A DNA stretch of 41,305 bases, taken from assembly GCA_029212405.1 (NCBI GenBank), contig JARGNR010000006.1, positions 1-41,305 of the forward strand. The letters run 5' to 3'. Position numbers and translations under genes: made by a program. Source of the stretch: Saprospiraceae bacterium. GTDB lineage: Bacteria > Bacteroidota > Bacteroidia > Chitinophagales > Saprospiraceae. Below the pieces are notes generated by a model. That model did not search any database, was not told the origin of the DNA, and saw only the letters and a program-made list of their open reading frames with translations. This document shows positions 26,005-35,791 of the stretch, in pieces; the stretch's first letter is position 1, and each line of letters opens with the position of its first letter.

Positions 26005-27420
26005 TTAAAAAGTAAATCCCCTTGTCTTCAAATCTTTCAGGATATATTTGATTAAAATTCCCCGATTTGCTGGTACGACAGTTCCCTCTTCATCGATCCT
26101 TAACCCCCCGTCTTTACTTTCTTCATTTTTGCCAGCATGATGCAATGCAACCACCTTCCAATTCTGATTTAAAACAGGAGAACCGCTTGCTCCTTTATCT
26201 GTATCCGCTTTATAATATAAATAATGATCCCAATTTCCGATTACTTCATTTGCTGTGACTGAAAATAATTGAATTTCTCCTCCTGGGTGTTGGATAATAT
26301 TTACAGGATCATTTTTCTTGGGTTCAATGTCTTCTTCAAATGTCAAATATCCAAATTCTTCTATTGGAACTTTCCCATTCTCCAGTAGTTTCACAAGCGC
26401 ATAATCATACTTAAACTCTTCTGGGGCTCCTTCCTTATTTATTGCGAGCGGACGCACATAAAAAAAACTTGGATCAAAATTATAGCGATAAACACGCTCA
26501 TCAGCATTAGAATCATCTGGCAGACTAAGCTCTATGAATGATCCTTCTAAAAAAGCTTCACTTGCCAAAACATGGGCATTGGTCAATAAATAACCTCCTT
26601 TCAATAAGAATCCTGTTCCACTAAATTTACTGGTCAACTTTACATAAATCCTTCCTACCGCTTTAGAAGCTTCTAATCCTTTTAAGAACCAAGACTTCTT
26701 GACATAATTTGGTCTATCACCAATAACCTTCTGAAGTTCACTTTCCGACTGCTCTATTCTTACATGACTTCGCTTAAATGAATCATGGATAATTTCATTG
26801 GATATTTCCTTATCCACATTAAGATTAAACTCCTCTAGTTTTCTATAGAGCTGTACTTCTGATTTTAAGTTATTTATGGTAGCCAATAATGCCAGCCGTA
26901 ATCTGTTTTCTCTAACCAGCTTATTTTGAGAATTAACTATTCCATTTATGATATCTTTTTCGAGTCCGTTGTACTGAGCAGATATTAGAATAACTGAATT
27001 TTCATAATCTTTAGAAACCGATTTTGATATAATTAATAGTTTATCAATTACAACTTTTATTTTACCTGTCGAAACAAAACTTTTTAATAGACTAATTTGA
27101 GCATCCATTACTTTTTCTGAGTCTTTTTGATCCATATTATCAGATTTATCAATTGATAATTCTTTTTTCAATTGAATTAATACTTCATTTTTCGGATACT
27201 CTGACAACACAACTTCAATTAGTTCAAGAATCATTTCATGTTTCAGAGTCTCGTTGATAATGGTATTCCAATTAAGTTTACGTGAAGGGTTAAAAGCTAT
27301 ATTATCCGTCGAAATACCCGCGTCACCTAAGACCAATTGTGATTCTGGAATTGATGGATACAATTTCATTAATTCGTTTCGGAGTGCTATTCTTTGTTTA
27401 ATTGTAAGTTCCATAGACAT
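26005..27420 (-). CDS. EAD1-EAD11-trypsin protein with complete catalytic triad
   Basis: This 471-residue cytosolic protein has three parts. Residues about 3-90 fit the EAD1 pattern (IALRNELMKLYPS, LGDAGI, IINETLKHEMILELIEVVLSEYP). Residues about 105-190 fit EAD11 (TGKIKVVIDKLLIIS, ISAQYNGLEKDIINGIV, LRLALLATINNL). Residues about 250-471 are a trypsin-like protease: GTGFLLKGGYLLTNAH with His283, YDYALVKL with Asp339 and GASGSPVL with Ser412, plus the IIQHPGG loop. No signal peptide, so it acts inside the cell. The start overlaps the stop of the preceding gene as TAATG, indicating translational coupling. Inference: proteolytic effector activated through EAD-EAD contacts. Confidence 0.85.
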   Translation of the reverse strand: MSMELTIKQRIALRNELMKLYPSIPESQLVLGDAGISTDNIAFNPSRKLNWNTIINETLKHEMILELIEVVLSEYPKNEVLIQLKKELSIDKSDNMDQKDSEKVMDAQISLLKSFVSTGKIKVVIDKLLIISKSVSKDYENSVILISAQYNGLEKDIINGIVNSQNKLVRENRLRLALLATINNLKSEVQLYRKLEEFNLNVDKEISNEIIHDSFKRSHVRIEQSESELQKVIGDRPNYVKKSWFLKGLEASKAVGRIYVKLTSKFSGTGFLLKGGYLLTNAHVLASEAFLEGSFIELSLPDDSNADERVYRYNFDPSFFYVRPLAINKEGAPEEFKYDYALVKLLENGKVPIEEFGYLTFEEDIEPKKNDPVNIIQHPGGEIQLFSVTANEVIGNWDHYLYYKADTDKGASGSPVLNQNWKVVALHHAGKNEESKDGGLRIDEEGTVVPANRGILIKYILKDLKTRGFTF

Positions 27421-28730
27421 TATTTCTTACTGGTCTTTAAAAATGGGAATGAATCAATTTCATCTGAGGGTATTTGATTTCTCAAATCGGCTAAAATTGC
27501 TTTTATTGCTTTACCAGATTTCATGTTTTCAGAGTTGTTATTTAACTTACGTTGGTGCATGGCTACCACTTTCCAGTCTTGATTCAATACAGGGGCACCT
27601 CCTGATCCTCCAAATGTCTTTGCTTTGTAAATTATATTATCTCCTAAGCATTCAACAACAGAATTATTGGAATAGGAAATCTGTTTATTTGCACCTCCGG
27701 GAAAATGGACGATACATATAATATCTCCAGGCAGCACTTTATTGACAGTTTCTAATTCTAAATATCCATTTTCCGCAACTGGAAACTTGGGATTATCTAT
27801 AATTTTAATCAACGAATAGTCCATCTTATTAAATGGTGAACTATAAAAAACCGTTTCATCTAATTTATATTTGTATTCCTTACTACCGTCCACCAACGCC
27901 GTAAAATCATTAATCACTAAATTTATTGTGGTTCTTCTGGCTTGTTCTTTTCCTGGGACAATATAATTTGCAGTAAGCAAAAATCCACCTTCTAGTATAA
28001 ATCCTGTTCCTCTACCTCCATTTTCTGTAATTACTAATACAACGCTTTTAGAAGCTTCTACTCCTTTTGAAAGCCATGCCATGCTAACCAAATCGTTATT
28101 GTAAGGAGACTCACCTACAATCTTTTCCATATCAACTTGTGCTTGGTTTTTATGTTTTACTCCTATCTTTTTTGATTGCCCTCTTTTTCCTGAAAAATAT
28201 CCTCTATTCAATTTTTCAAACAAAGTCTCTTTTAAACGTTCAAGGAGTTTCAATTTTTCTTCTTTAAATACATTTAGAGTCACATCCTGATTATTCAGCA
28301 GGTCAAAATCATTCTTAATGGTTGATAGTTCATTCTGAATATATTCTTGAAATACTTGAATAAATTGCTCTGCCTTCTCAATTGAAAAAGAAAGTTCATT
28401 ACTTTCAATTAATCGTAGAATTTTAGACCACTGATCTTTCAAATCTATGTAAACCAATGTTTTATCATTGATCTCTAATAAGACTTCTTGTAAAACAGTT
28501 CGTTTAGGATACTCTCCCAATACCATTTCAATAATCTCTACTACTTTATTTTGCTTCTCTGCTTCATCCAATATTGAAGCCCAAAGTACATTTGGATTGG
28601 AATTCACATTTAAATTCTGCGTTGGCAATCCAACATCTCCTACAATGACAAGCGCACTGCTCGCTGACGGGTACAACGTTCTTAGCTCTCCTCTTAATCT
28701 GCTTTTGATCTCAACACGCATTTTTATCAT
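27420..28730 (-). CDS. EAD1-EAD11-trypsin paralogue lacking the catalytic histidine
   Basis: This 436-residue paralogue has the same architecture: EAD1-like (about 5-88, GDVGLPTQN, ILDEAEKQNKVVEIIEMVLGEYPK), a diverged EAD11-like helical stretch (about 97-175) and a trypsin fold (about 220-420). In the fold, GTGFILEGGFLLTANY has Tyr256 where the active paralogue has His283. Asp304 remains (MDYSLIKI), and a Ser is present in GGSGGAP (Ser376), but its register against the paralogue is shifted by one. It is therefore expected to be a pseudo-protease, perhaps a regulator of its partner. Its stop overlaps the partner's ATG. It lies 75 nt after the triple-EAD11 gene. Confidence 0.82.
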   Translation of the reverse strand: MIKMRVEIKSRLRGELRTLYPSASSALVIVGDVGLPTQNLNVNSNPNVLWASILDEAEKQNKVVEIIEMVLGEYPKRTVLQEVLLEINDKTLVYIDLKDQWSKILRLIESNELSFSIEKAEQFIQVFQEYIQNELSTIKNDFDLLNNQDVTLNVFKEEKLKLLERLKETLFEKLNRGYFSGKRGQSKKIGVKHKNQAQVDMEKIVGESPYNNDLVSMAWLSKGVEASKSVVLVITENGGRGTGFILEGGFLLTANYIVPGKEQARRTTINLVINDFTALVDGSKEYKYKLDETVFYSSPFNKMDYSLIKIIDNPKFPVAENGYLELETVNKVLPGDIICIVHFPGGANKQISYSNNSVVECLGDNIIYKAKTFGGSGGAPVLNQDWKVVAMHQRKLNNNSENMKSGKAIKAILADLRNQIPSDEIDSFPFLKTSKK

Positions 28731-28805
28731 AATATATTCTTGAGAATGATGTGATTAAAGCATCCAATTGAGGTTTTAAAACTCTTCATTGTGCCATTAT
28801 TTTAT

Positions 28806-29681
28806 TTAACTTTCTACTAATTTTTGAATCCTTCTTCCCATGTCAATCTTAAAATTTCTTTCATGCAATTCAATAAGTTTTGCAGCCAATTCTATTTTAA
28901 GAGTAATGTATCGCTTGTAAGATATTAGACCACTATTCAATTTTTGCAAAACATACAGATAGTTGTATAAAATAACTGTTGGTGTACGAATTATTATATC
29001 CAAGCTCTTAGGAATATCTAAAGAAATTAATTTCGCATATTTCTTTTCTATTTTTTTCAACCCCTCCAAAAACTGACCTTGCTGAAAATGTTGAATTGTG
29101 CTTTGTAAATCTTGATCTTGAAATAAATTAGAAGTAACCTGCTCTAGGAGAATTAGTTTTTTTTCAAATAAAACATTGTCTCTTAATGATATCAACCGAA
29201 ACCTTCTGTTATTTTCGAAGATTTCAAGTTTTGAATCCATTGGATTGTATTCATTGTAAAAAATTTCAATAAAAACATTGAAGTGTCTTGAGTGTACTCC
29301 ACTAAATAATTTGTTGAAGGATTCCACCGCTAATTCTATATTATTGGATAATAATAACTCTCGAATTTCTTCACTTCTTTTCTTTATATCTCTATAGTTT
29401 TCCTGAAATAGCCTTTTTTGTTCATCAATTATTTTATAGGCAAGCTTCATTCGTTTCTTCTGAAAAAACATCTCAATATCATACGTATCAAGGGAACTTA
29501 ACAATTCTTCACTTTCTATTTTTATAAAATCAAGGTATACCATTTCTAAGGACAATATCTCTCCATAGTGCATGGTTTCGAAGTTCTCAATAGAATTAAA
29601 AATCTTTTTGAATGTAAGCTTGAGGTCCTCTTTGGAGTTCAATTCGGATAACATCTCCTCTTTAAAATGGTCATTGCTCAT
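28806..29681 (-). CDS. Protein of three EAD11-like repeats (adaptor or scaffold)
   Basis: This 291-residue, all-helical cytosolic protein contains nothing but three units of about 80 residues. Unit 1 is about 14-90 (LKLTFKKIFNSIEN, LEMVYLDFIKIESE, KKRMKLAYKIIDE). Unit 2 is about 104-181 (IRELLLSNNIELAVESFNKL, FIEIFYNEYN, FRLISLRDNVLFEKKLILL). Unit 3 is about 192-275 (FLEGLKKIEKKYAKL, LYNYLYVLQKLNSGLISYKR, ITLKIELAAKLIELHE). The YNxLxxxxNxGLIS phrase of unit 3 is closest to EAD11. It is first in the operon before the two EAD1-EAD11-trypsin genes. Inference: a scaffold that gathers the EAD11 segments of the proteases. The repeat calls are by eye. Confidence 0.65.
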   Translation of the reverse strand: MSNDHFKEEMLSELNSKEDLKLTFKKIFNSIENFETMHYGEILSLEMVYLDFIKIESEELLSSLDTYDIEMFFQKKRMKLAYKIIDEQKRLFQENYRDIKKRSEEIRELLLSNNIELAVESFNKLFSGVHSRHFNVFIEIFYNEYNPMDSKLEIFENNRRFRLISLRDNVLFEKKLILLEQVTSNLFQDQDLQSTIQHFQQGQFLEGLKKIEKKYAKLISLDIPKSLDIIIRTPTVILYNYLYVLQKLNSGLISYKRYITLKIELAAKLIELHERNFKIDMGRRIQKLVES

Positions 29682-29839
29682 TTTTGGCTATTCTGGGGTA
29701 AAAACAGAACTGAATATAACTAAAAACTCACAATAATAATCTTAGGTGAAGAAATATTTATCCATAAAAGGAGTGATTATCTAGCATTTTCTTATTCATA
29801 TTTAAGAAGCTAACAGGTCCATTCACACTATTCCCTTCC

Positions 29840-30853
29840 CTAATTCAAATCACTATTCAACTGCATCACCCCAATATGATCAATTGACTCTCCAGCTTCT
29901 TCCTTTTGTTTGATTACACTACTGAGAAATTCAAACCAGTCGTAACTATTTGGGTCCGTTGGTTCATCAGTAGGAGCATTATGTTGCTTCAATGGAATCA
30001 CCGTCGCCATAAAATCCACCAGCGCCCCTTTCAAAAACCGCTCTCGATATAAATGAGAAGTAGTTTGAATTGGAAATAAAAATCGAATGCCTTTTTCAAG
30101 AGACAAGCTCATTATAACATGCTTACCTTCAGGGGCTGCAAGAATATAGGTTACATTATCATTCGGTAATTTCACCCGTTCGAGTTGTACCTCTTTTTTG
30201 ATTCTTGTCTGCCTCAATACATACCCCGTCAGATACGTCTCATACCCTTTGAAAATATCATACATCTGAGATAAAATTGTTTGAGTCTTTGAACTATGAA
30301 AAACAGGATCGTCTTCTGTTTTCCACCACATGGCATACTCCCCTGCAATTTTGGCATCGTTTTCTACTCTCAAATCTGCCAACTGGAAAGGCTCAATAAT
30401 TGGTTTTGGTTTATATCCATCATAAATTGGAATAGAACTGAAATAGATCAAATTCGGATAGGCCGTGCGATGCACATGGTTGACCAAATCCTTATATTTC
30501 AATAAATCCTCCTCTTGGTAGATAAAATACAAAGAATATTTTTCATCTCCAATTGAACATACGACTGGAATGGTCAATGCTCCTTCTTCCAATAAGGTGG
30601 TATACATCACATTAAACTCAAAGGGCAAACCCCTCGCTTTGGCTATTTTATCAAATTCTGCAAATGCCAATATTCCATCTACCCGCATCTTGCCCGAAAT
30701 ACCCAGTTGAATATCTCCCAAACCAAATTCTGAAGCATTGGTTAAAAAAAGGTTTTGTTTCTTGGTTTTTGGTGCCTCCGCTAAAGGTTTCTGTGCCTTG
30801 GTCCGAATAGGCTCGTTTTTCTTTTTCCCGAATAACTTACTGAATAATCCCAT
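29840..30853 (-). CDS. Unknown protein with MGLFSxLFGKK N-terminus
   Basis: This 337-residue protein begins MGLFSKLFGKKK, then has a basic, proline-rich linker to about residue 33. The rest is a single alpha/beta region without recognised motifs; it contains the phrases GLGDIQLGISGKMRVDG, IGDEKYSLYFIYQEEDLLKY and AMWWKTEDDPVF. It has no signal peptide. The leader may form an amphipathic membrane-binding helix, and it is shared with the DUF2314 protein at 8.8-9.7 kb. It lies 158 nt upstream of the EAD operon in the same direction, but a functional link is not shown. Confidence 0.65.
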   Translation of the reverse strand: MGLFSKLFGKKKNEPIRTKAQKPLAEAPKTKKQNLFLTNASEFGLGDIQLGISGKMRVDGILAFAEFDKIAKARGLPFEFNVMYTTLLEEGALTIPVVCSIGDEKYSLYFIYQEEDLLKYKDLVNHVHRTAYPNLIYFSSIPIYDGYKPKPIIEPFQLADLRVENDAKIAGEYAMWWKTEDDPVFHSSKTQTILSQMYDIFKGYETYLTGYVLRQTRIKKEVQLERVKLPNDNVTYILAAPEGKHVIMSLSLEKGIRFLFPIQTTSHLYRERFLKGALVDFMATVIPLKQHNAPTDEPTDPNSYDWFEFLSSVIKQKEEAGESIDHIGVMQLNSDLN

Positions 30854-31035
30854 GATTTTGTTTTGATTTTATCGTAATAAATAAATGTAAGATCATTGAA
30901 AATCTAACATACCACTTTCTTTTTAATTCTTCATTCTCCAAAAGAGCAACTGACAATTTCCTTTTCCGTTGTAACTATTCTTAACAACAAAGGTTCTGCA
31001 TTTTTATCACTCTTCCTGATATAATCCTCTTTAAG

Positions 31036-32355
31036 CTATTCCTTAATAAAGCTTTTTCTCCCCAATAATTGGCCATCTTCCTTCTGCACGATTACGATAT
31101 TGTACACCCCAGGAATTAAGTCTTGAATATTGATTTCAGCATTGGATGATGCACGTGTTTTTCGCACAACCACACCCCTTGCATCTATAAGCTCAATTTG
31201 ACTATTTCCAACATCTTCCAAGTTACTGATCATAATCTTTTCTGAAGCCGGATTAGGATATACAGTTATTGAATTTAAAATATCGTTGGTGCTAGTGATC
31301 ATATCAGAACCATCGCAGTCTTCGTCAATACCGTTCCCTGGAATTTCTGTAGCCCCTGGATTAATATCAAAATTATCGTCATCACAATCTACATTACTCA
31401 GATAGCCATCAAAGTCATCGTCATTTGCAACTCCTCCCAAAGATGTAATCACAGTGCACATTTCATTGGTTCCATTTACATTATAACCAAACGACAACAA
31501 TGCATCCTTGTACAAAAAGAATCCATCAAAATTCGGTTCTTCAATACTCCAATCGTTGATCATATATTCATTTCCATCTGCATCTACAACCAAAAATTCA
31601 TAATTCTCAGTTCTTACATACATATTCCCCTCCTTATCTGTAGCAGATAAATACAAATCTGAATCATAGTTGGTATACAACTCTTCTATTTCATTTGTAT
31701 CGGAAATAAATTTGTAAATAGTATTACCAGTGGTAATCAAAATATGGCCATCTCGATCTCTGAATAAATTATTAATTCCACCTTGTACATTGTAAATGTC
31801 TACATCATCACCATCAATTACAGCAATTTTGGAAAATGTATGTACGATTAAACGACCATCCAATGTCATTTCTGAATCTCCTAGAAATTGGTTGAATCCA
31901 GAAAAAACAGGCACTACTTCATATACATCCCCTACTTTTCTTATCACATCAGTACCGTTTTCTATCATGTAAATTGCATCTCCTACAGAATGAACAGCTT
32001 TTAAATCATCACTTGGAAGCCCAGAATTCTCTTCATTGTAATGCATTATTTCGCCCTCATCATAAGAAATCAACCCTTTTGAACCAGCGTACCATATGAC
32101 TCCATTCTCATCTTTGGTAATACCTGCTTGAAAAGTATTTTCAGGTATCAATTGAATTGGCGCAGACCATTCATTGTCTTCAAAGATCTGAATAAAATTA
32201 TTCGATAAAGCGGCATACATTTTATCCCCATCAACATGGATATCTTCTGTACATCCTATTTCATAGATAATATCTTGAACAAGGTATTTTTGAGCATGAA
32301 TGGATGTCAAAGAAATAAAGAATGCAAAGGCAAATAAGTAAAATTGATTTTTCAT
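31036..32355 (-). CDS. Secreted beta-propeller protein with Asp-rich metal-binding motif and T9SS tail
   Basis: This 439-residue protein has a signal peptide of about 21 residues (ends SIHAQ). Residues about 30-310 form propeller-like repeats ([38 protein letters not shown]) like two-component-regulator propellers. A putative metal-binding motif, [20 protein letters not shown] then [10 protein letters not shown], follows at about 318-352. A T9SS type A domain ([13 protein letters not shown]) ends the chain. It is probably exported to the surface. Calcium binding by the Asp-rich motif is expected from the family. Confidence 0.88.
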   Translation of the reverse strand: MKNQFYLFAFAFFISLTSIHAQKYLVQDIIYEIGCTEDIHVDGDKMYAALSNNFIQIFEDNEWSAPIQLIPENTFQAGITKDENGVIWYAGSKGLISYDEGEIMHYNEENSGLPSDDLKAVHSVGDAIYMIENGTDVIRKVGDVYEVVPVFSGFNQFLGDSEMTLDGRLIVHTFSKIAVIDGDDVDIYNVQGGINNLFRDRDGHILITTGNTIYKFISDTNEIEELYTNYDSDLYLSATDKEGNMYVRTENYEFLVVDADGNEYMINDWSIEEPNFDGFFLYKDALLSFGYNVNGTNEMCTVITSLGGVANDDDFDGYLSNVDCDDDNFDINPGATEIPGNGIDEDCDGSDMITSTNDILNSITVYPNPASEKIMISNLEDVGNSQIELIDARGVVVRKTRASSNAEINIQDLIPGVYNIVIVQKEDGQLLGRKSFIKE

Positions 32356-32558
32356 GTTTTATTTTTTTAGCTTATAAGATTTGTAATAGTATACATTATC
32401 TATAAAAATGTAAACACGAATACTTCCTTTTTAAAAATCATTAATGCATACGTTAACAATAACTTATAAAGACAAACAGCATTTAACATATTTTAGGTAA
32501 ACCAATGATTTGGTAATCATCCATACGTATAAAATCATTGAGTCATAACGGACATTAT

Positions 32559-35459
32559 TTATCTTTTTACAATAAATTTCCCTGATTCCACTCCATTATC
32601 CGACAACCGTGCCTGTATCAAGTAAGCTCCATCAATATAATCCTCCACCGAAATTTTACTGTCCTTAACATAGGCGCTATATTGAGCAACCAACGTCCCA
32701 GAGGCGTTATAAATCATAACTTTGGAATAGTCTTTACCCAATTGAATATACGAACTGGCTGGACTAGGATAAACTGTTAGAGTATAAGGAATATCTTTTC
32801 CCCTATTTACCTCAGGAATCAACCCCCTATCCAATCTAAAAAGCTGTCGATCTCCTTCTGTTTTAATCGCTGAAAAATACACTTCTTCATGTATTGGGTT
32901 TTTCGTGTAATCCTCAATCTTACCCGAAACATGACCTTCATGAATATCTTTCAGCAACTCCAGTTCGTGGGTTTTCATATTATACACCCAAGGCTCCAAG
33001 CCATGTATCCCATCATTCAAACTGATCAAATATCTGGAATCATCGATTCTGTAAGGAGCGTTATCAAAAAAACTATTGCGTACGGATGGTAATTCAGCCA
33101 CTTCTTCCATTTGCCCCGTAGCATAATCATACTTCTCAAAAGACAATACATGGTGATCATTTTTATACACCAACACAGCAAACGTTTCATCTTCCAATAC
33201 CATGACTAACCGATCATCTCTACCTGACAAGGTGATATTCTCGGGTTCGGAATCAAAGGAAAACATATAGGTGTTATACGTTGTACCGTCCTTTAACTCC
33301 AGAAATGAGATATTATTAGAATTATACCAATAATAGGATTGATAATATAACAATCCATTATCAGGAATCGACTTTTGTCGCACTTCCCCATCTTTCACAG
33401 AAATGATGATCATTGCATCCGGACCATCTATGGCCAACGATTTCACCTTTCCAGAAAACCGATTTCCCCCATAAAAAACATTGTAATCGAAGTTGTTATA
33501 AATGACCTCGACTTTCCCTTGCGGATCTAGGTAGCTAAAAACTTCATCCTCTCCAAGTTCACCAAGCAGGTAAAACCCGCCAACTCCATCAACAAAAATC
33601 TCTTGATTCGTATTCGGTTCAATTTCCGTTTCAATTATTTCACTTGTCAAGGTATTTATCAAATAATATTCCCCTCCCATTGAATACGCACTCCGAAATA
33701 AAATAGTATTGCCACTTAAACTATTAGGTGTTCCTAATGGGAGATCTAATTCATTAATTGAAATGAATTTTTCAGATTCCAAATCATAGAACCCTGAGGA
33801 TCCATCAAACGTTAAATTGGGAACTAAATTTACAATAGCATTTTCGGATACTCCTCTTTTATTCGTTATACTTTCAATCTCTGGCAAGGCAGTTGTACTA
33901 TAGCTTAAATCATTAATGTTTATTTTGAGTGCATAATGTGCTGTATCCAATTTGGCCAATACATAGACATAATCTCCCTTTCTGGCATAGGCCGAACTTC
34001 CAAAACCATACGTTTCGATATCTGTAAGTTTTGTGGTGACATCATCCTCCATAACAAAAATTGCACTGCTGGTCGAGAAAAAATACTTATCATCTGCCCA
34101 AATATCAGCATAGACGCTATAGTAGATCCCATGATTTTGATATAAATCAAATTCTTTGAGTTGGTCCAAACTTTGTTGATTATCATCAATTTGGTACAAA
34201 GATGCGGTGGTTTCCGTTCTATAAAACACATTCAATTCATGTTCTTCTTGATCTTCTCCTATGATAATCTCATACGTCTCGTAAATTTCGTTTTCACCTA
34301 TTCGTCCAACCTCATAGGTGTCAAGATCAAGTTGATACAATTCAGGTAAAGGTCCTATATAATGAATATCATTATACGTGTAAAAATATAAATTGTCATC
34401 ATATCGAACTGCTCTATCTAAAAATGGAAAATCAATAGGAATATCAATAAAAGAAGCTTCATTACGTTCAATATCATATAAATAGAACTCTCCTGTACCT
34501 GCCCAACTACTAGGGAACCCAAAAATAAAATACTCATTAAAAAGTAGTGCTTCTGAATATACTGGCAAATACAATGATCCTTCAGCCCCTATATATGAAT
34601 ACGTATACACTTCAGAACAATCTTCCAAATCAATGACTGATAAAATTACGTCAGTCCCATTATTGGTTACATAGGCCATTCTATTATCAGACACATAACT
34701 CAATTCTCCTACTTCAGGAAAACTGCAGGAAATAGTATGTACCGAATCATCATTTCTTAGAAGGTGAATACCATTTTCGTCTTTTATAATCAATCGAGAA
34801 TTCACATCCGAAGCATGTTTTCTCACAAATTCAATCAAAGAAAATTCATGCGGGTGCACTTGCATTTGATTGACTTCCAAATCATAATAAGTCACCTTAC
34901 TTTTATCAGCAGACATCCAGTATCGCTTTGAATCCACTACTATCCCATCGTCTTCTAAGTGTATCACCTCACCCGTATTCCGATCCAGTCGTATATATCC
35001 ACTCCACCCTATTCCTAAGGCCCGAAAGTGATAATAATTTTCTCCCACATAAAAATCTCTCTGCAACCTAAGATCATATTGCTTTAGATCAACAACTTCC
35101 TTTAATTCACCACTTACAACATCAACCACATAGATGTACTCCCAATAAAGTTCATATAACAATTCGCCATCATAGTGCAATCCAGAATTACTGTTTTCAT
35201 ATGAAATTGCATGTGTATTTATACTCCCATCTGTGGGCCTAAAATTCAACTCATGCACAAATTCCAACTCGTTATCTTTGACCAATGACACCTTGGTTCC
35301 TTTCAAACCTCGCTCAATAAAGTATTCTTCCTCACCCACTTTCATGAATCCTTTTTGACTATAATTGTCTCTCGGACGTTCATATTCTATAGAACTAACC
35401 TGAATTTGACCGAACACTACACACGGAATTAATAGGGTCAAAAAAATAATCTTTTTCAT
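32559..35459 (-). CDS. Large secreted propeller protein with T9SS tail
   Basis: This 966-residue protein starts with a signal peptide (ends VVFGQ). Most of the chain is a long series of beta-propeller strands with repeated Asp-Leu-Asp and Tyr-Asp-Leu-Glu patterns. Near the C-terminus DGIHGLEPWVYNMKTHELEL followed by LKDIHEGHVSG matches the ELWxxDGT-type repeat. The last about 80 residues are a T9SS type A domain (TLTVYPSPASSYIQLG). It is probably a surface or released protein of unknown ligand. It stands alone: 203 nt after it lies the other T9SS gene. Confidence 0.85.
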   Translation of the reverse strand: MKKIIFLTLLIPCVVFGQIQVSSIEYERPRDNYSQKGFMKVGEEEYFIERGLKGTKVSLVKDNELEFVHELNFRPTDGSINTHAISYENSNSGLHYDGELLYELYWEYIYVVDVVSGELKEVVDLKQYDLRLQRDFYVGENYYHFRALGIGWSGYIRLDRNTGEVIHLEDDGIVVDSKRYWMSADKSKVTYYDLEVNQMQVHPHEFSLIEFVRKHASDVNSRLIIKDENGIHLLRNDDSVHTISCSFPEVGELSYVSDNRMAYVTNNGTDVILSVIDLEDCSEVYTYSYIGAEGSLYLPVYSEALLFNEYFIFGFPSSWAGTGEFYLYDIERNEASFIDIPIDFPFLDRAVRYDDNLYFYTYNDIHYIGPLPELYQLDLDTYEVGRIGENEIYETYEIIIGEDQEEHELNVFYRTETTASLYQIDDNQQSLDQLKEFDLYQNHGIYYSVYADIWADDKYFFSTSSAIFVMEDDVTTKLTDIETYGFGSSAYARKGDYVYVLAKLDTAHYALKININDLSYSTTALPEIESITNKRGVSENAIVNLVPNLTFDGSSGFYDLESEKFISINELDLPLGTPNSLSGNTILFRSAYSMGGEYYLINTLTSEIIETEIEPNTNQEIFVDGVGGFYLLGELGEDEVFSYLDPQGKVEVIYNNFDYNVFYGGNRFSGKVKSLAIDGPDAMIIISVKDGEVRQKSIPDNGLLYYQSYYWYNSNNISFLELKDGTTYNTYMFSFDSEPENITLSGRDDRLVMVLEDETFAVLVYKNDHHVLSFEKYDYATGQMEEVAELPSVRNSFFDNAPYRIDDSRYLISLNDGIHGLEPWVYNMKTHELELLKDIHEGHVSGKIEDYTKNPIHEEVYFSAIKTEGDRQLFRLDRGLIPEVNRGKDIPYTLTVYPSPASSYIQLGKDYSKVMIYNASGTLVAQYSAYVKDSKISVEDYIDGAYLIQARLSDNGVESGKFIVKR

Positions 35460-35791
35460 AATTCGAAAGTTTGTTTTGGTTTACTTCTGAAAATATATTG
35501 AAATAGTATTCCTTTCGTTTTATTTCATTGCAATTCTTTGTCTACTATAAAGGTGAAGCTAAAATGGAATAAAAAGGAAGATCACACTTATTTAATTGGA
35601 GCATCTTTCTATAGATTATTGATGGGAATGGTTTACTCATCTCTAAATTACACAAATAAATTATATTGGCAAAGGATAGTTTTAACTCCCTATCGCAATA
35701 CATCAAATGCCTTCCCATTTGAATTAATTATTTTCTAGAAGGCTATAAAAAGTTCGTATTAACTTCGGTATTTTTTTTCGAATGCCATCGG
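35460..35791. other. Intergenic, no convincing gene
   Basis: AT-rich. A 66-codon plus-strand frame at 35538-35738 has no recognisable product, no promoter match and no homologous look, so I do not call it. The stretch should contain the promoter of the large propeller gene. Confidence 0.5.

Noticed and set aside
25843-26055. 70-codon plus-strand ORF after the VCBS gene
   Set aside because: Runs into the 3' end of the protease gene on the opposite strand and lacks any recognisable feature.
35538-35738. 66-codon plus-strand ORF
   Set aside because: No recognisable domain, no promoter or conserved context, composition expected of AT-rich intergenic DNA.
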